DNA of 64,000 nucleotides from Streptomyces alboflavus (GCF_000716675.1 NZ_JNXT01000008.1:124001-188000); one strand, 5' to 3'. Positions 33,997-42,896 are shown, counted from the first letter of the stretch. The notes: a model not told the origin generated them from the sequence alone. Translations and numbers: made by a program.

Positions 33997-34673
33997 GCGC
34001 GGGCCGCCCTCGTCCAGGGCGTGAGGAGTCGCTGTACGCCGAGCAGCAGCAGGTCGGCGAGGACGGCGATGACCACGCAGAGCACGGAGGCGGTGAGGAC
34101 CTGCGCCTTGAAGTAGGTGTTCATCCCGGAGTAGATGAGGTTGCCGAGTCCGCCGAAGCCGACGATCGCGCCGACGGTGGCGAGGGAGACCGCCGAGACG
34201 GTGGCGATGCGCAGGCCCGCCATGGCGGCGGGCAGGGCGAGCGGCAGTTCGACGGTCAGAAGCAGGCGGATCGGGCCGTAGCCCATGCCGCGGGCGGCCT
34301 GCCGGGTGTCCTCGGGGACGGCGCGCAGGCCCGCGAGGATGTTGCGGACGAGCAGCGTCAGGGAGTACAGGACCAGGCCCGCGATGACGAGCGTCTCCGA
34401 CAGTCCGTACACCGGGAGCAGCAGCGAGAACATCGCGAGGGACGGGATCGTGTAGAGGACGGTGGTCACGGCGAGCACGGGTCCGGCGGCCAGGCCCCAG
34501 CGGCGGGCGAGAACGGCCAGCGGCAGGGCGATGGCGAGCGCGATCAGGACGGAGAGCGCGGTCAGCTCCAGGTGTTGCAGCACGGCGTCGGTGAGGATCT
34601 CGCGGCGGGTGCTCAGATAGTCGCCGCAGATCCACTCGTTGCGCGCGAGGCAGTCGTCCGGAGGCGCGGTCAC
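33993..34673 (-). CDS. Betaine/choline ABC permease (OpuCB-like)
   Basis: The 226-residue permease begins MTAPPDDCLARNEWICGDYLSTRR and has the QAT-family core: TTVLYTIPSLAMFSLLLPV, the EAA loop DTRQAARGMGYGPIRLLLTVELPLALPAAMAGLR and SAVSLATVGAIVGFGGLGNLI. The GTG at 34673 is chosen over the upstream GTG at 34694, which follows a run of C with no ribosome-binding site. It is the first gene of the permease-permease-binding protein operon. Confidence 0.85.
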   Translation of the reverse strand: MTAPPDDCLARNEWICGDYLSTRREILTDAVLQHLELTALSVLIALAIALPLAVLARRWGLAAGPVLAVTTVLYTIPSLAMFSLLLPVYGLSETLVIAGLVLYSLTLLVRNILAGLRAVPEDTRQAARGMGYGPIRLLLTVELPLALPAAMAGLRIATVSAVSLATVGAIVGFGGLGNLIYSGMNTYFKAQVLTASVLCVVIAVLADLLLLGVQRLLTPWTRAARA

Positions 34674-34811
34674 CCGTCCATTCCAGCGGGCCACAGGGGG
34701 GTCGGCACCTGGTGCTGGACCGTACGGGGTGGGGTGCGCCGTCAGCCGGTGCGGCCGGTGTGGGCGCGGGGCGCCGTCAGTCCGTGCGGCGGGCGTGGGC
34801 CCGCGGTGCCG

Positions 34812-34931
34812 TCAACCTGTGCGGCGGGCGTAGGCCCGGGCGGCGCGGGCGCGGTCGCCGCACCGGGTGGAGCACCAGTGGCGGCGTTCGTCGCCGCCGG
34901 GCTCGCCGACCGCCTGGACTGGGGCCGGTAG
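34812..34931 (-). pseudogene. CGNR zinc-finger protein remnant
   Basis: The minus strand encodes a tail reading HWCSTRCGDRARAARAYARR, closely resembling the end of CGNR zinc-finger proteins (CSMxxCGNR). One residue is missing between the Cys pair and Asn is replaced by Asp. No start codon and none of the large N-terminal domain is found. It is probably the eroded 3' end of a regulator gene. Confidence 0.45.
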
Positions 34932-35358
34932 CCGGACCGGCCGACGGCCCCACTCGGGCGACCCGGCGTCCCCTTCGACCCCGATTGCGGGTGCCTTCAG
35001 TGAACCTGCACATCGAATGCGCACCTTCGTCACGCCATTCGATCCGCGCTCCTCTCGAATTTCGGTGCATCGACCACAGGCAACGCTTTTCCGCGGGACC
35101 GTGTCCGATTTGTTGGAAGGAGTCATTCCGGGTACCGAATTTTCTTCTGTGAAGCTTGTGAAGGAGCTGCCACCACGCGGTGAAACAGCCTGCACGCAGC
35201 GGTGATTCGACGTCACAGCCGCAGCTGACCGCTGCTTCACCAGTTGGATGTACGCGCTGCGAACATGCTTTGATCCTGGCCGTCGCGGAATTCGAATCCC
35301 CAGGTTCCGCGGCCTTGGAAACACCTGTGCACCACTCATGAGAAGGGCAGCTCACATC
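34932..35358. other. Non-coding leader region of peptide export locus
   Basis: These 427 bases hold no convincing gene: the open frames here have mixed third positions and no homology that could be recognised. Base composition is lower in GC than the flanks, especially at 35020-35170. The region must carry the promoter and any operator of the precursor gene, but no clear dyad or sigma box was identified. Confidence 0.5.
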
Positions 35359-35586
35359 ATGAACAACGTCCCCCAGGTCGAGACCCGCGAGATTTCCGAC
35401 GCCGACCTCGACAACGTCGCCGGTGGCCTCGTCTCCGGCGTCGTGGGCAACGTCACCGGCACCGTTGACTCCATCGCCCCGGTCTCGGGCGTCGTCGGCG
35501 GCGTCGTCGGCACGGTCGAGGGTGTCACCGGTGTGAACACCGGCGCCGTCACGGGCCTGGCCTCCGGCCTGACCGCCGGTCTCTGA
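35359..35586 (+). CDS. Double-glycine leader peptide precursor, Gly/Val-rich, Cys-free
   Basis: The 75-residue product starts at the ATG at 35359, preceded by a GAAGGG site. Residues 1-23 form a leader ending ISDADLDNVAGG, the classic double-glycine cleavage site for C39 peptidases. The 52-residue core has no Cys, so no lanthionine or disulphide can form. It is built from Gly, Val, Thr and Ser with a duplicated SGVVG-x-V-x-GTV block at residues 26-38 and 43-55. GxxxG spacings suggest a helix-packing or self-assembling membrane-active peptide. The three downstream genes encode its likely export and leader-removal machinery. No modifying enzyme of the lantibiotic type is present. Confidence 0.8.
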   Translation: MNNVPQVETREISDADLDNVAGGLVSGVVGNVTGTVDSIAPVSGVVGGVVGTVEGVTGVNTGAVTGLASGLTAGL

Positions 35587-35614
35587 GCCTTCGCTCACTG
35601 AGACGGCGTGACAC

Positions 35615-35647
35615 GTGAGCCCCGGAGCCCCAGGTTCCGGGGCTCAC
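35615..35647 (+). terminator. Hairpin between precursor and exporter genes
   Basis: GTGAGCCCCGGA and TCCGGGGCTCAC form a perfect 12-bp stem with a 9-base loop, 28 bases after the precursor stop. No T-tract follows, so partial termination or RNA stabilisation is more likely than full termination. It would keep precursor RNA in excess over exporter RNA. Confidence 0.6.
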
Positions 35648-35701
35648 GGACGCCCCAGGCACCGTGACGCCACCGACCAGGCACAGTAAGGGAAGCGTTC
35701 C

Positions 35702-36505
35702 GTGCAGTTCCGCCAACAGGCCCTGTCCAAGCTGCAGTCGCCCGAGGAACTCGACGTACCGGTGCGCTACGCCCGCCCCCAGGGCCTGCTCGTCCTCGCC
35801 GTCACCCTCGTCGTCATGGCCGCCGCGGGCGTCTGGGCCGTGACCGGGTCGGTCCCCTCGACGCTGCGGGCCCCCGGGATCCTCACGCACGGCCAGGGCA
35901 GCTACGTCCTGCAGAGCCCCGTCACCGGCCAGGTCACCCGCGTGCTCGCCAAGGAGGGCAAGCGGCTCGCCGCGGGCGCTCCCGTACTCGAAGTCCGTAC
36001 GGAACAGGGCGACAAGGCCGTCCGCGCCATCGCCGCCGGCCGCGTGACCACGCTCGCCGCCAGGATCGGCACCGTCGTCACCACCGGCTCCGACGTCGCG
36101 ACCCTGGAGCGCGTGGCGGGCACCGACGACCCGCTCCTCGCCATGCTCTACGTACCGGCCGACAGCGCCGCCCTCCCCGTCGGCACGTCGGTGGATCTCA
36201 CCGTCCAGTCCGCGCCCACGGCCGAGTACGGCAAGCTGCGCGGCCGGGTGCAGGCCGTCGGGCGGGCCGCGCAGAGCAGGCAGAAGATCACCGGCTTCCT
36301 CGGCGACAAGGAGCTGGCCGGGCAGTTCACCCAGGACGGGCCGCCCGTGGCCGTGGTCGTACGCCTTGAGAAGTCGACGCGCACCAAGTCCGGCTACGCG
36401 TGGTCGACCGCCGACGGACCGCCTTTCCCGCTCGACTCCATGACCCCGGCCACCGGCACCTTCCACCTCGCCGAGCAGCGCCCGATCGATTGGCTGCTTC
36501 CGTGA
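35702..36505 (+). CDS. HlyD-type membrane fusion protein of NHLM export system
   Basis: This 267-residue protein has a short cytoplasmic N-terminus, one transmembrane helix (GLLVLAVTLVVMAAAGVWAVTG), and a biotinyl-lipoyl-like barrel (YVLQSPVTGQVTRVLAKEGKRLAAGAPVLEVRT) interrupted by a second half-motif. This is the architecture of the adaptor found with NHLP/NHLM bacteriocin exporters. The start is the GTG at 35702 with a GGAAG site. The stop overlaps the next gene as GTGA. It probably bridges the two ABC proteins to the cell surface. Confidence 0.8.
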   Translation: MQFRQQALSKLQSPEELDVPVRYARPQGLLVLAVTLVVMAAAGVWAVTGSVPSTLRAPGILTHGQGSYVLQSPVTGQVTRVLAKEGKRLAAGAPVLEVRTEQGDKAVRAIAAGRVTTLAARIGTVVTTGSDVATLERVAGTDDPLLAMLYVPADSAALPVGTSVDLTVQSAPTAEYGKLRGRVQAVGRAAQSRQKITGFLGDKELAGQFTQDGPPVAVVVRLEKSTRTKSGYAWSTADGPPFPLDSMTPATGTFHLAEQRPIDWLLP

Positions 36506-38802
36506 CCGCACCGCTCTCCTCCCCCGCGTCTCCCGCGTCCCCCGCGCACCAGCAGCCACTGCCGCCCCCCGGCGGCCGTCGCAGGCACCGCCCCGAACCC
36601 CCGCGGCGCGGCCGGCGTGCGGCGCCGCGCCCGGCGCCGAAGGGCAGGCGCCCACGGACCGTCCGCACGCCCACCGTCCTGCAGATGGAGGCCGTGGAGT
36701 GCGGCGCCGCCGCCCTCGCCATGGTCCTCGCCCACCACGGACGGCACGTCCCCCTGGAGGAGCTGCGCATCGCGTGCGGCGTCTCCCGCGACGGCTCCCG
36801 GGCGAGCAACGTCCTGAAGGCGGCGCGCAGTTACGGCCTGACGGCCAAGGGCATGCAGATGGAGCCCGCCGCGCTGGCCGAGGTCGAGGCACCCGCGATC
36901 CTCTTCTGGGAGTTCAACCACTACGTCGTGTACGACGGCACGGGGCGCCGCCTCGGCCGCCGGGGCGTGTACATCAACGACCCGGACAAGGGCCGCCGCT
37001 TCGTGCCCGCGGAGGACTTCGACACCAGCTTCACCGGAGTGGCCCTGGTGCTCGAACCGGGTCCCGACTTCCGTCCGGGAGGCCGCAGGCCCGGCGTCAT
37101 GAGGGCCCTCCCGGCACGGCTGCGCGGCACCACGGGCACCATGCTCGCCGCGCTCCTGGCCAGCCTGCTGCTCGTCGCGGTCGGCGCCGTGCTGCCCGCG
37201 CTCAGCCGGACGTACATCGACCTGTTCCTGATAGGGCATCAGACGTCGTTGCTCGGCGCGCTGTTCGCGTCGATGGGCGCGATGGTCGCGCTGACCGTGG
37301 TGCTGACCTGGCTGCAACAGGCGAATCTGCTGCGCGGCCGCATCATCTCCTCCACCGTCGGCAGCGCCCGCTTCCTGCGCCATCTGCTGCGCCTGCCCGT
37401 CACGTTCTACGCCCAGCGCAGCCCCGCCGACCTCGTGCAGCGCCTGGCGTCCAACGACACGGTCGCCGAGACCCTCGCCCGCGACCTCACGGCCGCCGGG
37501 GTCGACGGCGTCGTCGTCCTCCTCTACGCGGCCCTGCTGTGGACCTACGATCCGCAGCTCACCCTCGTCGGCGTCGGCATCGCCCTGCTGAACGTCGTGG
37601 CCATGCGCGTCGTCATCCGGCTGCGTGCCACCGGCACCCAGAAGCTGCGCGCCGACAGCGCCAAGCTCACCAACACCTCGTACACCGGTCTGCAGTTGAT
37701 CGAGACCATGAAGGCGACCGGCGGCGAGGACGGCTACTTCCGGCGCTGGGCGGGCCAGCACGCCACCACCCTCGAGGAGCAGCAGCGCCTCGGGGTGCCG
37801 AGCGCCTGGCTCGGTGTCGTCGCGCCGACCCTGGCGACCCTCAACAGCGCGCTGATCCTGTGGCTCGGCGGCCTGCGCGCGGTCGAGGGGCACCTGTCGA
37901 TCGGCCTGCTCGTCGCCTTCCAGGCCCTGGTGACCCGCTTCACCGCGCCGATCACCCGCCTCAACGGCGTCGCGGGCCGCATCCAGGACTTCGCCGCCGA
38001 CGTCGCCCGCCTCAAGGACGTCGAGAACTTCCCCGTCGACGCGCTCTACGCACGCCCCGAACCTGCCGCGAGCACGCGCCGCCTCACGGGCCACGTCACC
38101 CTCGACGCCGTCACCTTCGGCTACAGCCCCCTCGACAAGCCGCTCCTGACCGGCTTCTCGCTGTCGGTCGGGCCGGGGCAGCAGGTCGCGCTCGTCGGCG
38201 GCTCCGGCAGCGGCAAGTCGACCGTCTCCCGGCTGATATCGGGGCTCTACAGCCCGTGGGAAGGCACGATCCGCATCGACGGACAGCGCCTGGAGGACAT
38301 CCCGCGCGGCGCTCTGTGCGCGTCCGTCTCGTTCGTCGACCAGGACGTCTTCCTCTTCGAGGGCACCGTCCGCGACAACGTCGCGCTGTGGGACCCTTCC
38401 GTCCCGGACGACGCCGTCGTCGCCGCCCTCAAGGACGCCTGCCTGTACGACGTCGTGGCCCGCAGGCCCGGCGGCATCCACGGCCGGGTCGAGCAGGACG
38501 GGCGGAACTTCTCCGGCGGGCAGCGGCAGCGCCTGGAGATCGCGCGGGCCCTGGTCCGCCGCCCGAGCGTCCTCGTCCTCGACGAGGTGACCAGCGCCCT
38601 GGACGCCGAGACCGAACAGGGCATCATCGACAATCTGCGCCGCCGCGGCTGTGCCTGTGTCGTCATCGCCCACCGCCTGAGCACCGTCCGCGACAGCGAC
38701 GAGATCGTCGTGCTCGACCACGGGCAGGTCGTGGAGCGCGGGCGCCACGAGCACCTCGTCGCCGCGGGCGGCCCCTACGCCCACCTGGTCAAGGAGCACT
38801 GA
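36502..38802 (+). CDS. C39-peptidase ABC exporter (NHLP bacteriocin type)
   Basis: The 766-residue protein starts at the GTG at 36502. After a basic Pro-rich N-terminus comes a C39 peptidase domain with all catalytic residues: Cys67 in QMEAVECGAAALAM, His140 in FWEFNHYVVYDG and Asp160 in INDPDKG. A six-helix export domain follows, then the ATPase with Walker A GGSGSGKST, signature FSGGQRQRLEIARAL and Walker B LVLDEVTSALD. It should cut the leader after the double Gly and export the core. An intact peptidase beside a double-glycine precursor strongly ties the two. Confidence 0.9.
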   Translation: MTAPLSSPASPASPAHQQPLPPPGGRRRHRPEPPRRGRRAAPRPAPKGRRPRTVRTPTVLQMEAVECGAAALAMVLAHHGRHVPLEELRIACGVSRDGSRASNVLKAARSYGLTAKGMQMEPAALAEVEAPAILFWEFNHYVVYDGTGRRLGRRGVYINDPDKGRRFVPAEDFDTSFTGVALVLEPGPDFRPGGRRPGVMRALPARLRGTTGTMLAALLASLLLVAVGAVLPALSRTYIDLFLIGHQTSLLGALFASMGAMVALTVVLTWLQQANLLRGRIISSTVGSARFLRHLLRLPVTFYAQRSPADLVQRLASNDTVAETLARDLTAAGVDGVVVLLYAALLWTYDPQLTLVGVGIALLNVVAMRVVIRLRATGTQKLRADSAKLTNTSYTGLQLIETMKATGGEDGYFRRWAGQHATTLEEQQRLGVPSAWLGVVAPTLATLNSALILWLGGLRAVEGHLSIGLLVAFQALVTRFTAPITRLNGVAGRIQDFAADVARLKDVENFPVDALYARPEPAASTRRLTGHVTLDAVTFGYSPLDKPLLTGFSLSVGPGQQVALVGGSGSGKSTVSRLISGLYSPWEGTIRIDGQRLEDIPRGALCASVSFVDQDVFLFEGTVRDNVALWDPSVPDDAVVAALKDACLYDVVARRPGGIHGRVEQDGRNFSGGQRQRLEIARALVRRPSVLVLDEVTSALDAETEQGIIDNLRRRGCACVVIAHRLSTVRDSDEIVVLDHGQVVERGRHEHLVAAGGPYAHLVKEH

Positions 38803-38803
38803 C

Positions 38804-41698
38804 GTGACCTCCGTCCCGGAACAGCACGCGTACGGCGACGACACCGTCGGCGGCGCCTTCGGAGCGCTCGGCACGCCGGTCGACTGCACGGGCCTGCGCA
38901 GCGTGCACCTGGAAGGCCCCCAGGTCCTTTGGCTCGTCGTGGCCGGCGCTCTCGACCTGTTCGCCGTCGACGCCGTGCACCAGGGCCCCTGGCACTACCT
39001 CGGCCGCCTGGAGCCGGGCACGCTGCTCCTCGGCCCGGTCGAGGGCCCCCAGCACACCCTCGTCGGCCGCCCCCTGCACGGCTGTGGGCTGCGCCGGATC
39101 CCGCTGCGCGAGCTGTACCGCCCGGACTACGGCGACACCTGGTCGTACGAGCAGTGGTACCCCAGCCGGTACGACACCCAGGACGCGGCGCTGAGCCTCC
39201 TGGAGCACGCCTTCGCGCTCGGCGTCGGACGCGGCCACCGGGTCCTGTTCGAGGCGCCGCTGGACGGCCGCGGCCTGAGCGACGAGGCCGTCCCCGACAG
39301 CACCGCCGCCCCCGACGGCGCCGTGGCCGACGACGACATCCTCTGGATGCCGGTCGCGCCGGGCAGCGTGCAGTATGGCGCCGCCTACAGCGAGCAGGCC
39401 GCGGGCGACCTGCTCGTCGACGCGGCGATGTGGCAGCGGATGGTCAACCAGCAGTACCGCCTTCTGGCCACCCTCGACCGGTGGATCGAGCGCCTGGAAC
39501 GGGACCACGAGGACCGTACGGCCGCCGGTATCAAGGCGGGCGAGCACGTGCGCGAGCAGGCCGACAGGACGCTGATCGCCTCCATCGGCCGCTCCGGCGG
39601 GCGCCGTTCGCGTCCCGGGGACACCCATGGCGGTCACGACGCGACGTACGCCGCCTGCCGCCTGGTGGCCGGAGCGGCGGGCATCGCACTGACCGACGCC
39701 GCGGCGGGCGGTGCGGTGAGCGACCGGATCGACCCGGTGGAGCAGATCGCGGTGGCCGCGCGGATCCGTACCCGTGCCGTCCGGCTCGACGGCCGCTGGT
39801 GGCGCGAGAACGCGGGCCCGCTGGTGGGACACCGTGCCGCGAGCGGCGCGCCGGTCGCGCTGCTGTGGCGGCGCGGCGGCTACGAGTCGGTGCACCCCAC
39901 GTCCGGGCGGCGCACCCGCGTCGGCCCCGCCAACGCCGACGAGTTCGAACCGCGCGCGGTCATGTTCTACCGTCCGCTGCCCGATCGGGCGTTGACCCCG
40001 TGGCGCCTGGCCCGCTTCAGTCTGCGGGGCAGCGGTGGCGACGTGCGCAACCTCGCGCTCGCGTCGCTCGTGACGGTCGTGGTCGGCGCTCTGGTGCCCA
40101 TCGCCACGGGCCAGGTCCTGGGTGTCTTCGTGCCGAACGCCGAGAAGAGCCTCATCGTCCAGGTGGCCCTGGCCGTCATGATCACCAGCTTGGTCTCGGC
40201 GGCGTTCATGCTGCTCCAGAACCTCACCGTCCTGCGGCTGGAGGGCCGCATGGAGAGCGCGCTCCAACCGGCGGTCTGGGACCGCCTCTTGAGGCTGCCC
40301 ACGCGCTTCTTCGCCGCCCGCTCCACAGGGGAGCTGGCGAGCGCCGCGATGGGCGTCAGCGCGATCCGCCGGGTCCTCTCGGGCATCGGCCCGGTCGCCC
40401 TGCAGGCAGGCTCCATCGGCGCGATGAACGTGGTCCTGCTCCTGCTCTACAGCGTCCCCCTCGCCCTGGCCGCCCTGGCGATGCTCGCCGTCGTCGCGGC
40501 CGTGTTCCTCCTGCTGGGCCTGTGGGAACTGCGCTGGCAGAGGCGTCTGGTGGAGCTCGGCAACAAGCTGAACAACCAGGCGTTCCAGACCCTGCGCGGA
40601 CTGCCCAAACTCCGCGTCGCCGGGGCGGAGAGCTTCGCCTACGCGGCGTGGGCGGGCGCCTTCGCGCGCAGCCGTGAGCTGCAGCAGCGGGCCGGCCGCG
40701 TCAAGAACATCACGACGGTCCTGAACTCGGTCTATCTGCCGCTCTGCACGCTCATCATGTTCGTCCTGCTCGCGGGCCCGGCCCGGGGCAGCTTGACGGC
40801 GGCCGAGTTCCTCACCTTCAGCACCGCCGTGACGATGCTCCTGACGGCCGTCACGCAGCTCACCGGCGCGCTGCTCTCCGCGGCCGCGGTGCTCCCGATG
40901 TTCGAGCAGATCAAACCGGTGCTCGACGCGGTACCTGAGGTGCGCGCCGGGAGCACGCAGCCGGGCGAGCTCCAGGGCGGGATCGAGGCGCGGGGCCTGT
41001 CCTTCCGGTACGCCGACGACGGCCCGCTGGTCCTGGACGACGTGTCGCTGGCGATCCGGCCGGGCGAGTTCGTCGCCGTGGTCGGGCCGAGCGGCTGCGG
41101 CAAGTCGACGCTGCTCCGCCTTCTGATCGGCTTCGACGAACCGGCCGCCGGCAGCGTGCTCTACGACGGCCAGGACCTGTCGGCCCTGGACCAGTCGGCG
41201 GTGCGCCGCCAGTGCGGTGTGGTCCTGCAGAACGCCCAGCCGCTCACCGGTTCGATCCTGGACTGCATCTGCGGCGCCGAGTCGTTCACGCAGGACGAGG
41301 CGTGGGAGGCCGCCGCGATGGCGGGCCTCGCCGAGGACATCAAGCGCATGCCGATGGGCCTGCACACGATGATCTCCGGCGGCGGGGCGGTCTCCGGCGG
41401 TCAGCGTCAGCGTCTGATGATCGCCCAGGCCCTGATCCGCCGCCCGCGCGTCCTCTTCCTCGACGAGGCGACCAGCGCCCTGGACAACGAGACGCAGCGC
41501 ACGGTCATGGACAGCACCCGCTCCCTCAACGCCACCCGTGTCGTGATAGCCCACCGGCTCTCCACCGTCATGGACGCCGACCGTGTCGTCGTCATGTCGG
41601 AGGGCCGCATCGTGCAACAGGGCCCACCCGCCGAGCTGTTGGCGGACACGGGCGGGCGGCTGCACGAACTGGTACGGCGTCAGATGCACACCCTCTGA
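38804..41698 (+). CDS. NHLM-type ABC exporter with N-terminal sensor-like domain
   Basis: The 964-residue protein starts at the GTG at 38804, two bases after the preceding stop. Instead of a peptidase it has about 400 residues of N-terminal sequence, including a cyclic-nucleotide-binding-like barrel (VHLEGPQVLWLVVAGALDLFAV). The membrane domain starts near residue 405, and the ATPase has Walker A GPSGCGKST, signature VSGGQRQRLMIAQAL and Walker B LFLDEATSALD. It is the usual partner of the NHLP exporter; the two probably act as a heterodimer or in sequence. Confidence 0.87.
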   Translation: MTSVPEQHAYGDDTVGGAFGALGTPVDCTGLRSVHLEGPQVLWLVVAGALDLFAVDAVHQGPWHYLGRLEPGTLLLGPVEGPQHTLVGRPLHGCGLRRIPLRELYRPDYGDTWSYEQWYPSRYDTQDAALSLLEHAFALGVGRGHRVLFEAPLDGRGLSDEAVPDSTAAPDGAVADDDILWMPVAPGSVQYGAAYSEQAAGDLLVDAAMWQRMVNQQYRLLATLDRWIERLERDHEDRTAAGIKAGEHVREQADRTLIASIGRSGGRRSRPGDTHGGHDATYAACRLVAGAAGIALTDAAAGGAVSDRIDPVEQIAVAARIRTRAVRLDGRWWRENAGPLVGHRAASGAPVALLWRRGGYESVHPTSGRRTRVGPANADEFEPRAVMFYRPLPDRALTPWRLARFSLRGSGGDVRNLALASLVTVVVGALVPIATGQVLGVFVPNAEKSLIVQVALAVMITSLVSAAFMLLQNLTVLRLEGRMESALQPAVWDRLLRLPTRFFAARSTGELASAAMGVSAIRRVLSGIGPVALQAGSIGAMNVVLLLLYSVPLALAALAMLAVVAAVFLLLGLWELRWQRRLVELGNKLNNQAFQTLRGLPKLRVAGAESFAYAAWAGAFARSRELQQRAGRVKNITTVLNSVYLPLCTLIMFVLLAGPARGSLTAAEFLTFSTAVTMLLTAVTQLTGALLSAAAVLPMFEQIKPVLDAVPEVRAGSTQPGELQGGIEARGLSFRYADDGPLVLDDVSLAIRPGEFVAVVGPSGCGKSTLLRLLIGFDEPAAGSVLYDGQDLSALDQSAVRRQCGVVLQNAQPLTGSILDCICGAESFTQDEAWEAAAMAGLAEDIKRMPMGLHTMISGGGAVSGGQRQRLMIAQALIRRPRVLFLDEATSALDNETQRTVMDSTRSLNATRVVIAHRLSTVMDADRVVVMSEGRIVQQGPPAELLADTGGRLHELVRRQMHTL

Positions 41699-41774
41699 CA
41701 CGCGACTCACCGCCCCCTGTCGCCCCGTCGCGCCGCCGTCCTATGATCCGGGCCGGCCCGTCCTGGGAGGACCG

Positions 41775-42791
41775 TTGGCTGTCGGACCCGCGACCGATGC
41801 GACCGTGTACGAGCCCGTGCCCTTCTGGGCCAGGATCCCGCACGGAGTGTGGCTCAAGGAGGCCACCTCCGTCGCCGTCGACTCCGAGGACCGCGTCTAC
41901 GTCTTCAACCGCGGCAACATGCCCGTGCTCGTCCTCGACCGGGGCGGACACGTCGTCGACATGTGGGGCAACGACACCCCGTTCGCCGGGACGGAGGTGT
42001 TCGAGGACCCCTACGGCAACGCGATGCCGCGCTGGCGTGGCTGCCGGTTCCAGCGCGCGCACGCCATCACCGTCGACCACGAGGACCACCTCTGGCTCGT
42101 GGACGACATCGGCAACCGCATCACCAAGACCGACCGCGAGGGCAACACCCTGCTCACCCTGGGCACCGGGCGTCCGTCCGGTTTCCAGAGCGGTGAGCCC
42201 TTCAACCGCCCCACCGACGTGGCGATATCACCGCTCACCGGCGACATCTTCGTGTCCGACGGCTACGGCAACTCCCACGTGCACCGCTACGACGCCCGGG
42301 GCACCCACCTCATGTCCTGGGGCGGGCCCGGCACCGACGAGGGCCGGTTCAGCCTGCCGCACGGCGTCTGTCTGTTCGGCGACGACGCGGTGATCGTCTG
42401 CGACCGCGAGAACCACCGCGTCCAGGTGTTCTCCTTCGACGGGGAGTTCCGCACGTCCTGGCACGCCCACAAGGCGGTCGCCGTCTGCGCGGGCCGGGGT
42501 GCCGACACCAACGTGTATGTCGCCGAGCAGGGGCCGCCGCCGGTGCAGCGGGGCGTGCCGGGTCTCGGCCACAAGATCCAGATCTATGACAGGGAAGGGC
42601 GGCTCGTCACGCGCTTCGGCGCCGAGCTGCCCGGCGAGGCCCCCGGGCAGTTCAACTGGTTGCACAGCGTCGCCGTGGACTCCGAAGGCAGCGTGTACGC
42701 CGCGGAGGTGTCGTACACGGAGGTGGGCAGCACACTGACGCCGCCCCGGGAGCTGGTGAGCCTGCGCAAGTGGCGGCGGGTGCGGGGCTGA
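41775..42791 (+). CDS. NHL-repeat protein, peptidyl-hydroxyglycine amidating lyase-like (TTG start)
   Basis: The 338-residue protein is a six-bladed NHL propeller. The series FNRPTDVAISPLTGDIFVSDGYGN, then GRFSLPHGVCL and VCDRENHRVQVF, closely follows the peptidyl-alpha-hydroxyglycine alpha-amidating lyase core, where His residues of such segments bind the metal. The start is the TTG at 41775, set by a GGGAGG site four bases upstream. It begins 76 bases after the exporter gene on the same strand. No signal peptide is seen. Whether it acts on the exported peptide is inference only; no copper monooxygenase partner is encoded nearby. Confidence 0.72.
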   Translation: MAVGPATDATVYEPVPFWARIPHGVWLKEATSVAVDSEDRVYVFNRGNMPVLVLDRGGHVVDMWGNDTPFAGTEVFEDPYGNAMPRWRGCRFQRAHAITVDHEDHLWLVDDIGNRITKTDREGNTLLTLGTGRPSGFQSGEPFNRPTDVAISPLTGDIFVSDGYGNSHVHRYDARGTHLMSWGGPGTDEGRFSLPHGVCLFGDDAVIVCDRENHRVQVFSFDGEFRTSWHAHKAVAVCAGRGADTNVYVAEQGPPPVQRGVPGLGHKIQIYDREGRLVTRFGAELPGEAPGQFNWLHSVAVDSEGSVYAAEVSYTEVGSTLTPPRELVSLRKWRRVRG

Positions 42792-42869
42792 ACGGAGCTG
42801 CTGGGCGCTGAACGTCGCTGATGGGCACAGACGGGCACTGATCGACTGTCGACATGCACGCAAACAGCC

Positions 42870-42893
42870 CGCAATTCTTGCGCTAATCTTGCG
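42870..42893. promoter_or_regulatory. Candidate LacI operator upstream of its own gene
   Basis: CGCAA-TTC-TTGCG is a perfect inverted repeat (42870-42882). A second TCTTGCG lies one helical turn downstream, making a direct repeat 11 bp apart. The site ends four bases before the LacI start codon. CGCAA and TTGCG half-sites recur before the importer gene at 43956-43997. Confidence 0.5.
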
Positions 42894-42896
42894 TTC

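Noticed and set aside
34985..35205. Small genes in the leader region before the export locus
   Set aside because: The open frames have mixed third positions, no ribosome-binding site and no recognisable protein features.
35359..35586. Precursor as a lantibiotic
   Set aside because: The core has no Cys and no LanM, LanB or LanC gene is present, so lanthionines cannot be made from it.
36394..41710. Long minus-strand open frames opposite the exporters
   Set aside because: They mirror the two ABC exporter genes, which have all catalytic motifs on the plus strand.
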